A stretch of DNA of 64,000 bases from an uncultured Clostridia bacterium (lineage in GTDB: Bacteria; Bacillota; Clostridia; TANB77; CAG-508). Shown piece by piece: positions 53,471 through 63,345 of this stretch (positions within the stretch are counted from its first letter, which is position 1; each line of letters opens with the position of its first letter). The translations under genes were made by a program, and so were the position numbers. The notes under the pieces were generated by a model, which was not told where the DNA came from, made no database searches, and saw nothing but the letters and a program-made list of their open reading frames with translations. The DNA is taken from contig CALYAM010000001.1 in the NCBI GenBank assembly GCA_944393565.1, forward strand, positions 138,907-202,906, read 5' to 3'.

Positions 53471-54229
53471 ATGATTATAGTAGAGCATATAACAAAGAAG
53501 TTTGTTAGAAATAAAAACAAAAAAGAAAAAGAAGAATTTTCTGCTAACAATGACATCACCTTTGAAGCAAATGACGGAGAAATAATTGGAATATTAGGAC
53601 CAAATGGAGCAGGGAAAACAACGCTATTACGAATGATAGCAGGAATATTAGAACCAACACATGGAAAAATAAGCTTTGATGGAATGAACTACAAAGAAAA
53701 TGAAATTAAAATTAAACAAAATATTGCATATTTATCAGGAAATACAAAAATTTATGATACTTTATCAACTTATGAATTACTAAAAATGTGTTGTGATATA
53801 TATGGAGTAGATAAGGAAAATAGCAAAAAGAGAATAAATGAAATAGCAAAAGTATTAGGGATGGAGCAATTTTTATGTAACAAAATTGCAAATTTATCAA
53901 CAGGGCAAACTCAAAAAGTAAACTTGGCAAGATGTTTAGTACATAACCCTAAATACTATATTTTAGATGAAGCAACAACAGGGTTAGACATTATATCAAG
54001 TCAAATAATATTAAACTTTATCAAAGAAGAAAGAGATAAAGGAAAAACAATACTTTATTCAACACATTACATGGAAGAAGCAGAAAATATATGTAATAGG
54101 GTGATTATGATAAATAAAGGAAAGATAATAAAAGCTGGAACGCCAGAAGAAATCAAAAAAGATACAGATACAACAAATTTAAGAGATGCGTTTTTTACAT
54201 TAGTAGGAGGTGTTTCATCTTATGAATAA
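53471..54229 (+). CDS. ABC transporter ATP-binding protein (NatA-like)
   Basis: A 252-residue ATPase resembling NatA of the Na+ exporter NatAB: Walker A GILGPNGAGKTTLLRMIAG, signature NLSTGQTQKVNLARCL, Walker B YYILDEATTGLD (Ala for the usual Pro), switch ILYSTHYMEEAENIC. ATG 53471 follows GGAAGGAGA. Its last 8 bases overlap the permease start, so the two proteins are made together. Confidence 0.9.
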   Translation: MIIVEHITKKFVRNKNKKEKEEFSANNDITFEANDGEIIGILGPNGAGKTTLLRMIAGILEPTHGKISFDGMNYKENEIKIKQNIAYLSGNTKIYDTLSTYELLKMCCDIYGVDKENSKKRINEIAKVLGMEQFLCNKIANLSTGQTQKVNLARCLVHNPKYYILDEATTGLDIISSQIILNFIKEERDKGKTILYSTHYMEEAENICNRVIMINKGKIIKAGTPEEIKKDTDTTNLRDAFFTLVGGVSSYE

Positions 54230-55367
54230 TTTATGGAATATATTAAAAAAGGAACTTCGAGAACTTTTTAGAGACAAAAAGTCTTTAGCGATGATGCTTG
54301 TAATCCCAATATTTATACCACTTTTAGTAATTGGAATGTCAGCATTATTTGAATCACAAGTTAGTAAAGATGTAAGCGAATATAACAAAATAGGTTTTGC
54401 TTATGAAATGACAGAAGAAGAAAAAAGTATTGCTGAAGATATGGGTATTGAAATTATAAATGGAAATGAAGAAGAATTAAAAGAAAAATATGATAATGGG
54501 GAGATTAACCTTTATATAACAAAACAAGACAGCAAATACATTATAAATACAGACGGCTCTGATAATAGTACATTTGCAAGTAATTTAATGGAAACATATT
54601 TTAATACATATAAACAATTTATGCAACAATGCTATTTGCAAGAGAACAATATAAATCCAAATGAAGTATTAAACATAATAACAGTTGAAGAAAATGTTTT
54701 AGAGCAAGATAATTATTTTGCAAACTATATAAAAAATTATGCTTTTCTTTTTATAATGATGGCAATAACAGTTTCAGCAACATATCCAGCAACTGACACA
54801 ACAGCAGGTGAAAGAGAAAGAGGAACATTAGAAACATTACTCACTTTTCCAATAAAAAGCAAAGATATAATTATAGGAAAGTTTTTAGGAGTCACAGTAT
54901 CATCAATTATTACGGGATTAATAAGTTTAGCTTTGGCAATAATGTCATTAATGCTTACGAAGAATATGTTCAGCATTTATGATGAAATGGATATAATGTA
55001 TTCGCCAATTACAATACTGTTTGCAGTAATTGTAATAATAGTATATTCATTCTTTATAAGTGGTTTATGTATTGCGATTGCAAGTACCTCTAAAACATTT
55101 AAAGAAGCTCAAAGTGCATTAACACCACTAACATTTATATCATTCTTTCCTGGCATGATAGCATTCATGATGGGAATAACTACAACACCAATACTTTCTA
55201 TAGTACCATTTTTAAACTTTACATTGATATTTACAGATATAAATAATGGAACAATAAATTTACTAAATATTAGTTTAATGGCAATATCTACAATTATTTA
55301 TATAAGTTTAGTATTTGCACATATCATAAAACAATATAAATCGGAAAAAGTATTATTTGCAAAGTAA
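54222..55367 (+). CDS. ABC-2 type permease (NatB-like)
   Basis: A 381-residue ABC-2 permease: N-terminal KELRELFRDKKSLAMMLVIP, one helix, an external domain (about 45-180), and five helices after about 185 with the conserved TAGERERGTLETLLTFPIKS loop. This is the NatB/CcmB-like architecture, proposed to export Na+ or a peptide. ATG 54222, inside the end of the ATPase gene, has GGAGGTG upstream. Confidence 0.88.
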   Translation: MNNLWNILKKELRELFRDKKSLAMMLVIPIFIPLLVIGMSALFESQVSKDVSEYNKIGFAYEMTEEEKSIAEDMGIEIINGNEEELKEKYDNGEINLYITKQDSKYIINTDGSDNSTFASNLMETYFNTYKQFMQQCYLQENNINPNEVLNIITVEENVLEQDNYFANYIKNYAFLFIMMAITVSATYPATDTTAGERERGTLETLLTFPIKSKDIIIGKFLGVTVSSIITGLISLALAIMSLMLTKNMFSIYDEMDIMYSPITILFAVIVIIVYSFFISGLCIAIASTSKTFKEAQSALTPLTFISFFPGMIAFMMGITTTPILSIVPFLNFTLIFTDINNGTINLLNISLMAISTIIYISLVFAHIIKQYKSEKVLFAK

Positions 55368-55448
55368 AAATATCATATATTCATGTAGAAGTAGGCAAAG
55401 TATAAAAGTTATTGTATGAAAAACAGATAAATTTTGGGGGTTTTTTGT

Positions 55449-57755
55449 ATGAGTGAAGAAGAAAAATATTTTGATTATTCTATGGTACCTGGCAAAACAC
55501 TTACAAAAAAGAAATCGCTTAATGATGGAGAACCAATTATTAGTATAATAACTGGTTATTATAATTGTAAAAAATACATAAAGGAAACTGCATATTCTAT
55601 TATAAATCAAACTTTTCCCTATTGGGAATGGATTATTATTAATGATGGAAGCACAGAGGAAGATGCAGAGCAAACATTGAGTGAAATTTCTAAATTAGAT
55701 ACAAGAATTAAGGTATATCATGAAAAAAATAGAGGAAGAATTGCAACAAGGGATTATGCTATTTCTAAGTCGAAATGTGATCTGCTCTTTATTTTGGATG
55801 CAGATGATGTTATTGACAGAACCATGCTTGAATGTTGCTACTGGTCGCTAAGAACTAATCCAAATGCATCATGGGTGTATTCAGATTTAGTTAATTTTGA
55901 TGGACAAAAATTTTTATGGAAGAAAATATTTGATATAGAACTAGAAAAAAAAGAAAACATTATTCCTGTTTGCTCTCTAGTTAAAAAACAAGCAATACTT
56001 GATGTTGGAGGTTATGGGGCTGTTGACGAAGACGTACACGAAGATTGGCATATGTGGCTTAGAATGCTTGAAAAAGGTTTCTTTCCAATAAGAATGAATT
56101 ATTATGGCTTTTGGTATAGGAAGAAAAAAGAAGGAGGAATATTAGATTCCATAAATAAAGATGAAGCAAAAGATAGACATGCAAGGCAAGAAATTGAAAA
56201 ACAAGCAAAAAAGGTGAAAAACAATATTCATGCTATACAATTTCCAACAACAACAAAATCTAATTTTGACACATATCCATATGTTTTTAACTGGGGAAGA
56301 AAGCCAATAAACAGCAAAAATGAAAAAATAAGACTTCTTTTTATTTTCCCTTGGTTTAAAGTTGGCGGAGCAGATAGATTTAATTTGGATTTAATTTCTA
56401 GACTAAGCCCAGAAAAATTTGATATTACCATTGTTACCACTGAAGTATCAGACTACATTTGGAGGCAAAAATTTGAAAAATATGCGGAAATTTTTGATTT
56501 AACAACTTTCCTACATAGACAAGACTGGCCTGCATTTATTCACTACATAATAAAAACAAGAAATATTAATATTGTTGTACAATCAAATAGCTATTTTGGA
56601 TTTTATACTATCCCTTGGCTAAAGTCAGAATTCCCAAATGTTGTTTTTGTTGATTATTTGCACAGTGAAAATAGGAGCTGGAGAAATGGCGAGTATCCAA
56701 GAGACTCTACTGCAATAGACGGTTTTTTAGATAAAACATATACATGTACAGAAACACTAAAAAAATCGATGAAAGAGAATATGGGAAGAAGTATTGATAA
56801 CGTTGAAACAGTATATATTGGAGTAGACGAAAAAGAATTTGACCCAAACAAGGTAAATATTTCAGATAACAATGATTTATATAAGGTTAGAGAACAATTA
56901 AATGGAAAAAAAATTATACTTTTCCTATGCAGGATATCAGAAGAGAAGCGACCAATATTTATTTTAAAAGTGTTAAAAAAAATATTAGATAAGGATAATT
57001 CATTTGTTCTTCTTGTAGTTGGTGATGGACCTCAATTAAATGAGATGAAAAAAGTAGCTAATGATGATGAAATAAGCAATAATGTTATATTTTTTTCGAT
57101 GCAGGAAAACGTAAAACCCTTTTATAAGATTGCAAATGTAACTGTTATATGCTCTTTAGTAGAAGGCTTGGCTATAACTACGTACGAGTCTTTAGCTATG
57201 GGCACTCCAGTTGTTACAGCAGATGTTGGTGGTCAAAAAGAATTAATTGATGATACATGTGGAAGAATAGTAGAAAATATTCAAACTGCACAAGACGGTT
57301 GCTTTAATAGAAACTATCAAGAGGAAGAAATCATGCGTTACGTTAATGCTATTCAAGAAGTTGCTTCCCTTAAAAGCTTGAAAGACAATTGCAGAGCCAA
57401 GATATTAAGCAATTATACCGTTGATCAAATGGTAAAAAAATTTACAGCTGAATTTGAATACTTTTTTAAAGAGGGATCTAAAATTAATCCTCAACATATT
57501 GTAAATAAAGATTTGTATAAACATTATATAGTTTTACATAATCAATTGGATATAAAAAACTATTTCCCACAAAACGGTGGTAAATATTATTCAGAAGAAG
57601 AAAAACTTAAAGCATATAAAATTAAACAGCTGAAGGGAGTTTTATGGCAAAATCCTATATGGAGGGGGTTAGTTATAATTTTACAGAAAACGGGAATTAT
57701 GAAATTAATTAAAAAGGCACAAATAAAGCAAAAAATACGAAAAATTTTTTTCTAA
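55449..57755 (+). CDS. Two-domain glycosyltransferase (GT2 joined to GT4)
   Basis: A 768-residue cytosolic enzyme. Residues about 35-265 form a GT-A (family 2) domain: ISIITGYYNCKKYIKETAYS, INDGS, ILDADD (DxD) and EDWHMWLRML. Residues about 300-690 form a GT-B (family 4) domain: FPWFKVGGADRFNLDL, GVDEKEFDP, LFLCRISEEKRPIFIL and GLAITTYESLAMGTPVV with the Glu-x7-Glu region. It could add two sugars in sequence to a surface polymer. ATG 55449 follows GGGGG. Confidence 0.9.
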   Translation: MSEEEKYFDYSMVPGKTLTKKKSLNDGEPIISIITGYYNCKKYIKETAYSIINQTFPYWEWIIINDGSTEEDAEQTLSEISKLDTRIKVYHEKNRGRIATRDYAISKSKCDLLFILDADDVIDRTMLECCYWSLRTNPNASWVYSDLVNFDGQKFLWKKIFDIELEKKENIIPVCSLVKKQAILDVGGYGAVDEDVHEDWHMWLRMLEKGFFPIRMNYYGFWYRKKKEGGILDSINKDEAKDRHARQEIEKQAKKVKNNIHAIQFPTTTKSNFDTYPYVFNWGRKPINSKNEKIRLLFIFPWFKVGGADRFNLDLISRLSPEKFDITIVTTEVSDYIWRQKFEKYAEIFDLTTFLHRQDWPAFIHYIIKTRNINIVVQSNSYFGFYTIPWLKSEFPNVVFVDYLHSENRSWRNGEYPRDSTAIDGFLDKTYTCTETLKKSMKENMGRSIDNVETVYIGVDEKEFDPNKVNISDNNDLYKVREQLNGKKIILFLCRISEEKRPIFILKVLKKILDKDNSFVLLVVGDGPQLNEMKKVANDDEISNNVIFFSMQENVKPFYKIANVTVICSLVEGLAITTYESLAMGTPVVTADVGGQKELIDDTCGRIVENIQTAQDGCFNRNYQEEEIMRYVNAIQEVASLKSLKDNCRAKILSNYTVDQMVKKFTAEFEYFFKEGSKINPQHIVNKDLYKHYIVLHNQLDIKNYFPQNGGKYYSEEEKLKAYKIKQLKGVLWQNPIWRGLVIILQKTGIMKLIKKAQIKQKIRKIFF

Positions 57756-57782
57756 GCTAATCCAAACAAAAGGAGGAAAAAC

Positions 57783-58896
57783 ATGTTCGAATTAGAAGAT
57801 AATAAACGTAACTTAATTAACCTAAGGTCAAGATTAACTAAGCTTGGTGATTCTCTTTGACATTTCTAACTTAAAGAAAGAAATAGATAGACTCCACAAT
57901 GAAACATTAGAAGAAGATTTTTGGAAGAATCCAAAAACTTCTGAAGAAACTCTTATTAAATTGAAAAGTGCTGAAAAAAAATACAATCAATATAATATTT
58001 TATTAAATCAACTAAATAATCTTATAGAGTTAAATGAGCTTTTGCTATCAGAACATGACACTGATATGTCAAATGAAGTTATAAGTAATTCAAAGAGAAT
58101 AGAAAATGAAATTAAAAATTTAGAATTATATACTCTTTTAAACGACAAGTACGACAAAAACAATGCAATTGTTACAATTCATCCTGGTGCTGGTGGAACA
58201 GAATCGCAGGATTGGGCAGAGATGCTGTATAGAATGTATTGCAAATGGGCAAATTCTAATTCTTATATAATTAAAGAACTTGATTATTTAGAGGGAGAGG
58301 AGGCTGGCTTAAAAAGCGTAACATTTTTAGTAGAAGGAGAGAACGCCTATGGTTATTTAAAATCTGAAAAAGGTGTACATAGACTAGTAAGGATTTCGCC
58401 TTTTGACAGTGGAGGAAGGAGACACACATCTTTTGCATCGGTAGAAGTTTTGCCAGAGATTACTGAAGACGTTGTTATTGACATATGCCCTGAAGATATA
58501 AGAATAGATACATATCGATCATCTGGGGCAGGAGGTCAACATATTAATAAAACAGATTCCGCTGTAAGAATTACGCATATTCCGACTAATACTGTAGTTA
58601 GTTGCCAATCGGAAAGATCCCAAATTCAAAATAAGGAAACTGCCATGAAAATGCTTAAATCAAAATTACTTGACCTAAAGGAGAAAGAAAATAAAGAAAA
58701 AATCGAAAACTTAAAAGGAACTCAAAAAGAAATTTCTTGGGGAAGTCAAATTCGCTCTTACATTTTTTGCCCATATACTATGGTGAAAGATCACAGAACA
58801 AATTACGAGGTTGGGAATGTTCAAGCTGTTATGGATGGAAATATAAATGAGTTTATAGAAAATTATTTAAGACAGCAAGCAAATCAAAATAATTGA
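57783..58896 (+). CDS. prfB: Peptide chain release factor 2, with programmed +1 frameshift
   Basis: Recognises UGA and UAA and releases the peptide. The first 25 codons (MFELEDNKRNLINLRSRLTK and LGDSL) end at an in-frame TGA (57858-57860) in the classical context CTT TGA C. Reading resumes at +1 as DISNLKKEIDRL and continues 345 residues to a total of 370. The codon-recognition tripeptide SPF and the catalytic GGQ (SSGAGGQHINKTDS) are present. An SD-like GGTGAT ends 3 bases before CTT. Low RF2 increases shifting, an autoregulatory loop. Confidence 0.98.
57846..57861 (+). promoter_or_regulatory. prfB +1 recoding site
   Basis: GGTGAT-TCT-CTT-TGA-C: internal Shine-Dalgarno-like element, spacer, slippery CTT and UGA C. 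Confidence 0.93.
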
Positions 58897-58942
58897 CTTA
58901 ATATGTCGAATTTGATATAATTTTTTTATGGAGGTGTTTATT

Positions 58943-59059
58943 ATGGCAAGCTATGAGGATGAAGTATGCTATGATTGCATTTATTATGGAAAAAGCTCTT
59001 GTGAAAATCCTAAATGGGATAAAAATCATGAAGCATGTAGGTGGTTCAAACACAGATAA
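58943..59059 (+). CDS. 38-residue cysteine-rich small protein
   Basis: A small ORF with an excellent GGAGGTG site: MASYEDEVCYDCIYYGKSSC, then CRWFKHR. Five Cys, four in a C-x2-C ... C ... C arrangement, suggest a bound zinc. I do not recognise a family. It follows prfB by 46 bases and is closed by a terminator. Confidence 0.7.
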   Translation: MASYEDEVCYDCIYYGKSSCENPKWDKNHEACRWFKHR

Positions 59060-59065
59060 TATGTA

Positions 59066-59112
59066 CAGGGGATGGTTCTTTTGTTTGTCCCATCCCTTAA
59101 ATTTTTTTTAAC
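59066..59112 (+). terminator. Terminator after the small cysteine-rich gene
   Basis: AGGGGATGG pairs with CCATCCCTT (one G-U), followed by AAATTTTTTTT. Confidence 0.8.
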
Positions 59113-59175
59113 AATAATGTATTACTATGTACAAAATTAAAATACATAGCATATCATATTGTATACAATTTTAAT

Positions 59176-59201
59176 CATTAGGTTTAGACTTAAACCTAAT
59201 G
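59176..59201 (+). promoter_or_regulatory. Leader hairpin before the aspartokinase
   Basis: CATTAGGTTTA (59176-59186) pairs perfectly with TAAACCTAATG (59191-59201), 28 bases before the start codon. No T-run follows. Confidence 0.45.
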
Positions 59202-59229
59202 TTGATATTAAAGTAAAGAGGGACCACTA

Positions 59230-59964
59230 ATGAACATAATTGTACAAAAATTTGGTGGAAGTTCTGTGTCAAATACAGAAAAATTATTTAATGTTTGTCG
59301 TCATATTAGACGAGAACAGGAGGAGGGAAACAGCGTTATTGTTGTAGTATCTGCACAAGGGAAAACAACAGATCAATTGATTAAAGAAGAGCAAGAAATT
59401 GCTACATTACCGAATAGTCGAGAGCATGATGTATTAGTTTCTGTTGGTGAGCAAATTACAACTGCAAAATTGTGTATGTGCCTTGAAACTTTAAAAATAC
59501 CAGCTATATCACTTGCTGGATGGCAAATACCTATTATTACAGATAGCAATTATGGAAATGCAGAAATAAAGCAAATTGGAAAAGAACGTATTTACAATGA
59601 ATTAGCTAAAGGAAAGACGGTCGTAGTAGCAGGATTCCAAGGGATAGACAGTGAAAAAAACATTACCACATTGGGAAGAGGAGGCTCTGATACAACAGCT
59701 GTTGCAATTGCTGCTGCTTTTAATGCAAACAGATGCGATATATATACAGATGTTGACGGTGTATATTCTGAAGATCCAAATTTAATAAAAGATGCCATTA
59801 AATTTGAAACGATTTCATATGATAAAATGCTTGAAATGTCAAATAATGGTGCAAAAGTTCTTCATAACAAATGCATAATGATTGCTAAAAAATTCAATGT
59901 TCCTATTATAGTAAAATCTAGCTTTGAGCATAAGTCGGTAGGAACTTTAGTAGCTAATATATAA
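59230..59964 (+). CDS. Aspartokinase catalytic domain only (no ACT domains)
   Basis: Phosphorylates aspartate, the entry to lysine, diaminopimelate and (through dihydrodipicolinate) dipicolinate. Only the amino-acid-kinase domain is present (244 residues, against 400 or more for the usual enzyme): VQKFGGSSVSN, TTLGRGGSDTTAVAIAAA, DIYTDVDGVYSEDP and MSNNGAKVLHNK. The regulatory ACT domains are missing and the end looks natural (VGTLVANI) and precedes a clean terminator, so the enzyme should be insensitive to lysine or threonine. Another aspartokinase may exist elsewhere. Confidence 0.9.
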   Translation: MNIIVQKFGGSSVSNTEKLFNVCRHIRREQEEGNSVIVVVSAQGKTTDQLIKEEQEIATLPNSREHDVLVSVGEQITTAKLCMCLETLKIPAISLAGWQIPIITDSNYGNAEIKQIGKERIYNELAKGKTVVVAGFQGIDSEKNITTLGRGGSDTTAVAIAAAFNANRCDIYTDVDGVYSEDPNLIKDAIKFETISYDKMLEMSNNGAKVLHNKCIMIAKKFNVPIIVKSSFEHKSVGTLVANI

Positions 59965-59975
59965 TTCTATTAATA

Positions 59976-60008
59976 AAAAAGCTTAGAAATTTCTAAGCTT
60001 TTTTATTT
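59976..60008 (+). terminator. Terminator of the aspartokinase gene
   Basis: AAAAAGCTTAGAAATTTCTAAGCTTTTTT: a long near-perfect palindrome ending in T6. Confidence 0.85.
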
Positions 60009-60104
60009 GTATGTGAGCCAATATGATAAATCTAGCCATGGACAAAAAAAACATATTAATATATAATTAAAAATATTCTATATAACTCAAAAGGGAGGAA
60101 AATC

Positions 60105-60509
60105 ATGTTGAAAAATGAAAAAATAAGACATCTTATAATGCAGTTTGTTAAATTTGGAATTGTAGGAGCCATCAATACAGTTCTGTCTTATATTATTACG
60201 AACACTTCCTATTATGTATTTTCTGTAAACGAGCAGATTTCAAATATTACAGCATTTGTTATAACTGTTTTTATTTCTTTTATTTTAAACGGAAAATTTG
60301 TATTTAATTCACAAGATAACTTTTGGAAATCTTTATTAAAAGTTTACGCTTCATATTCTATTACGGGCTTATTTCTAACAGCAATTTTGTTATATATTGA
60401 AGAACAAATATTGGGTATACCACATTATATTGCAACATTAATGAATTTAATAGTTACTATCCCATTAAATTTTATTTTAAATAAATTTTGGGCATATAGA
60501 CAAAAATAA
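60105..60509 (+). CDS. GtrA-like membrane protein
   Basis: A 134-residue protein with four membrane helices of the GtrA family, proposed to flip or handle polyprenyl-linked sugars. Family motifs: FVKFGIVGAINTVLSYIIT at the start and LNLIVTIPLNFILNKFWAYR-like residues at the end (PLNFILNKFWAYRQK). AGGGAGGAAA site. It stands alone; the GT39-like and GT2-GT4 genes elsewhere in the window are possible partners. Confidence 0.9.
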   Translation: MLKNEKIRHLIMQFVKFGIVGAINTVLSYIITNTSYYVFSVNEQISNITAFVITVFISFILNGKFVFNSQDNFWKSLLKVYASYSITGLFLTAILLYIEEQILGIPHYIATLMNLIVTIPLNFILNKFWAYRQK

Positions 60510-60591
60510 TTTTTCAATTTGTTTTGTTCTAAATAAGACAAGGCTTGAATATATATATTTTAGATATATCAAAAATAGAGGAGGAAACATT

Positions 60592-60888
60592 ATGATGAGC
60601 AATGAAGAAAGAAAAAATATTACAAATGTAATCCAGAATCTAATTCTCGAAAATAGAAATAAGTTAAATATTTCAGGAGTCCTAGATGTATTTAGCTTTG
60701 ATGACCAGGTTGTTATTGTAGAAACTGAGCTAGGTCTTTTAACGGTAAAAGGTGACAACTTAAGAATTAATAAACTTAGTATTGACACATCTGAAATTAT
60801 TGTTGAAGGAGAAATATCTAGCATGACATATTCTGACAAAGAAATAGATAAGAAAAACAGTTCTTTTTTAAACAGAATTTTTAAATAG
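60592..60888 (+). CDS. yabP: Spore protein YabP
   Basis: A 98-residue YabP/YqfC-family protein required in Bacillus for spore coat or cortex formation. Core: NKLNISGVLDVFSFDDQ, then VVIVETELGLLTVKGDNL and a final charged tail. GAGGAGGAA site. It is directly followed by yabQ and then the DivIC-like gene, the same order as yabP-yabQ-divIC in Bacillus. Presumably expressed in the mother cell under sigma-E, though no sigma-E promoter is clear to me. Confidence 0.9.
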   Translation: MMSNEERKNITNVIQNLILENRNKLNISGVLDVFSFDDQVVIVETELGLLTVKGDNLRINKLSIDTSEIIVEGEISSMTYSDKEIDKKNSSFLNRIFK

Positions 60889-60903
60889 ACTAGGTGACAG
60901 TTT

Positions 60904-61434
60904 ATGAACCTAAATCAGGCGTATTTATTTTTTATTTTCTTTACAACAGGAATATTAATTGGTATTTTATTTGATTTGTTTCGAATTTTGAGAAAAAGCT
61001 TTAAAACATCAGATTTTATTACAATTATACAAGATATAATTTTTTGGATAATTCTTAGTTTTTTATTTTTTTATGTTGTATTTGTGTTTAACAATGGAGA
61101 AATTAGAAGTTATGTTTTTTTAGGTATAGCATCTGGATTAACAACTTATATTTTATTCTTTAGTAAAATATTCATTGATGTTAATTTAAAAATTATTTTA
61201 GTGGCAAAAAAAATTATTAAGGTGGTTTTTGACACTATATTATACCCTATAAAAATTATTTTTAAACTTTTAATAAAAATATTTCTTGATCCAATTGCTT
61301 TTATTTTTATAAATATAAGGAAAAATATCAAAAATTGTTTTAATATAATGTCTAAAACTATGGAAAATAAGAAAAAAATACACAAGAACCGCAAAACTTC
61401 CAAGAGGTTGGAAGGAAATTGCAAAAAAGTGTAG
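60904..61434 (+). CDS. yabQ: Spore cortex biosynthesis protein YabQ
   Basis: A 176-residue membrane protein with about three N-terminal helices (LFFIFFTTGILIGILFDLF, IIFWIILSFLFFYVVFV, a third near 75-95) and a basic C-terminal tail, fitting YabQ, which is required for cortex synthesis. It follows yabP by 15 bases. Start context is poor (GGTGACAGTTT), suggesting coupling to yabP. Confidence 0.85.
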   Translation: MNLNQAYLFFIFFTTGILIGILFDLFRILRKSFKTSDFITIIQDIIFWIILSFLFFYVVFVFNNGEIRSYVFLGIASGLTTYILFFSKIFIDVNLKIILVAKKIIKVVFDTILYPIKIIFKLLIKIFLDPIAFIFINIRKNIKNCFNIMSKTMENKKKIHKNRKTSKRLEGNCKKV

Positions 61435-61500
61435 AAATATATAAATAGAGTATCCGTAAGATTACGTGATTATACCAAAATGGAGATATCAGAATAACTT

Positions 61501-61788
61501 ATGAAAAAATTGTTTAATAACAAAAAATTATATAAAAATATTTTAATCATATTAATTATAGGTTATATAGCGGTTATATTTATACATCAACAGCAGACGT
61601 TAAATGCTTATAAAGTTGCAACAGAATATAATGAGCAGCAATTAGAAGAAGAAAAAGAGTATCAGCAAAGTTTAATTGCTATGCAGGAAAACATAAATTC
61701 AACAGAATATATTGAACAGATTGCAAGAGATAAACTTTATATGTATTTACCAAATGAAAAAGTTTATATCGACCGAAGTAAACAATGA
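61501..61788 (+). CDS. divIC: DivIC/FtsB-like septum formation protein
   Basis: A 95-residue single-pass membrane protein: basic N-terminus, one helix ([15 protein letters not shown]), an external coiled coil ([20 protein letters not shown]) and the DivIC C-terminal motif [20 protein letters not shown]. It acts in the divisome with FtsL. Follows yabQ as in Bacillus. ATG 61501; upstream ribosome site is weak (TGGAGATA). Confidence 0.88.
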   Translation: MKKLFNNKKLYKNILIILIIGYIAVIFIHQQQTLNAYKVATEYNEQQLEEEKEYQQSLIAMQENINSTEYIEQIARDKLYMYLPNEKVYIDRSKQ

Positions 61789-61817
61789 GGCTAATTTTAA
61801 GGTTAGCCTCATACATT
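61784..61817 (+). terminator. Terminator between divIC and rho
   Basis: ATGAGGCTAA pairs with TTAGCCTCAT, then a short T-run. It includes the divIC stop and excludes a rho start at 61785. Confidence 0.75.
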
Positions 61818-61931
61818 TTTCTTATTGAACATATATTGTTATTCCTAAAAAGTAATTTTTATTTTTCTGTAAACTTTCCAAAATTTTTAAAATTTAAGAA
61901 TCAAATCAAATATTATAAGGGGGCTATAATA

Positions 61932-63233
61932 ATGGATTTTGATAGACTTACTATTACTGAGTTAAAACAGGTTGCAAAAGAAAAGGAAATTAAAAATATT
62001 TCTAAACTGCATAAAGAAGAATTGATAAATATTCTTAAGGAAATAGAACAAACAGAAAGTGTAAATGATAATAATTCGTTAAATGAAGAAGATAGATACA
62101 AGCTTACCAATGAAGGAGATGAAATTGCTGAAGGTATTTTGGAAGTATTACCTGATGGTTATGGCTTTTTAAGAGGAGACAACTATTTACCAAGCCCAAA
62201 AGATGTTTATGTTTCGCCAGTACAAATTAGGCGATTCCATTTAGACACGGGTGATAAAATTAAAGGAATTATGAGAACGCCAAAGGAAGAAGAAAAATTT
62301 CCTGCACTTATATTTGTTGGAGAAGTTAACGGCGAACACCCTGAAAATGCAATGAAAAGAAAAAACTTTGATGAGTTAATTCCAATTTTTCCTAATAGGC
62401 GTTTAAGATTAGAAACCGTACAAAATGAATATACAATGAGATTAATAGATTTAATTTCTCCAATTGGAAAAGGTCAAAGGGGAATGATTGTTGCTCCTCC
62501 TAAAGCTGGTAAAACAACAATATTAAAGAAAATTGCTAACAGTATTTCGATCAATAATTCAGAAGTAGAACTAATTGTTTTACTTATTGATGAAAGACCT
62601 GAGGAAGTAACTGATATAAGACGTTCTATAACTGGTGATGTGATTTATTCTACCTTTGATGAATTACCTGAGCATCATATAAAAGTGGCTGAAATGGTTT
62701 TAGAAAGGGCAAAAAGACTAGTAGAGCAAAAAAAAGATGTTGTAATACTACTAGATAGTATTACGAGATTAGCAAGAGCATACAATTTGGTTATTCCTTC
62801 ATCTGGGAGAACATTATCTGGTGGTTTAGATCCGAGTGCTTTGCATAAGCCAAAACGTTTTTTTGGGGCTGCAAGAAACACTGAAAATGCAGGAAGTTTA
62901 ACAATTCTTGCAACAGCGCTTATAGAAACAGGTAGCAGAATGGATGATGTAATTTTTGAAGAGTTTAAGGGAACAGGTAATATGGAAGTTCACCTTGATA
63001 GAAGATTGTCTGAAAAAAGAATTTTTCCAGCAGTTGATATTAGTAAATCTGGAACAAGAAGAGAAGACCTCCTTTTAACGGCAAAAGAATTAGAGGTTGT
63101 CTTTTGGCTTAGAAAATCATTTGCAAGTATGTCTACATCTGATATGACAGAACAACTAATAAATCAAATTATAGCTAGCAAAAACAATGATGAATTATTA
63201 GAAAAAATAAAAAGCCAGTTTAAATATACTTAA
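61932..63233 (+). CDS. rho: Transcription termination factor Rho
   Basis: Hexameric RNA helicase that ends transcription. The 433 residues hold the N-terminal helical domain ([19 protein letters not shown]), the RNA-binding cold-shock-like domain ([20 protein letters not shown]), Walker [30 protein letters not shown] (catalytic region), [12 protein letters not shown] and the Q/R loops ([20 protein letters not shown]). ATG 61932 follows AAGGGGG; the longer reading begins inside the upstream terminator. Confidence 0.97.
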   Translation: MDFDRLTITELKQVAKEKEIKNISKLHKEELINILKEIEQTESVNDNNSLNEEDRYKLTNEGDEIAEGILEVLPDGYGFLRGDNYLPSPKDVYVSPVQIRRFHLDTGDKIKGIMRTPKEEEKFPALIFVGEVNGEHPENAMKRKNFDELIPIFPNRRLRLETVQNEYTMRLIDLISPIGKGQRGMIVAPPKAGKTTILKKIANSISINNSEVELIVLLIDERPEEVTDIRRSITGDVIYSTFDELPEHHIKVAEMVLERAKRLVEQKKDVVILLDSITRLARAYNLVIPSSGRTLSGGLDPSALHKPKRFFGAARNTENAGSLTILATALIETGSRMDDVIFEEFKGTGNMEVHLDRRLSEKRIFPAVDISKSGTRREDLLLTAKELEVVFWLRKSFASMSTSDMTEQLINQIIASKNNDELLEKIKSQFKYT

Positions 63234-63296
63234 ATATATTTTTCTCTAATAAAACAAGGCATATTACGCCTTAAATTGACAAATAAATTTTAATGG

Positions 63297-63345
63297 TAGA
63301 TAGGGTAAATAGGTGAAGTATATTTATCCTAGTCTATTTTTTATT
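63297..63345 (+). terminator. Terminator of rho
   Basis: TAGGGTAAATA (63301-63311) pairs with TATTTATCCTA (63321-63331) with one G-U, extended by TAGA/TCTA, followed by TTTTTTATTT. Confidence 0.75.
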
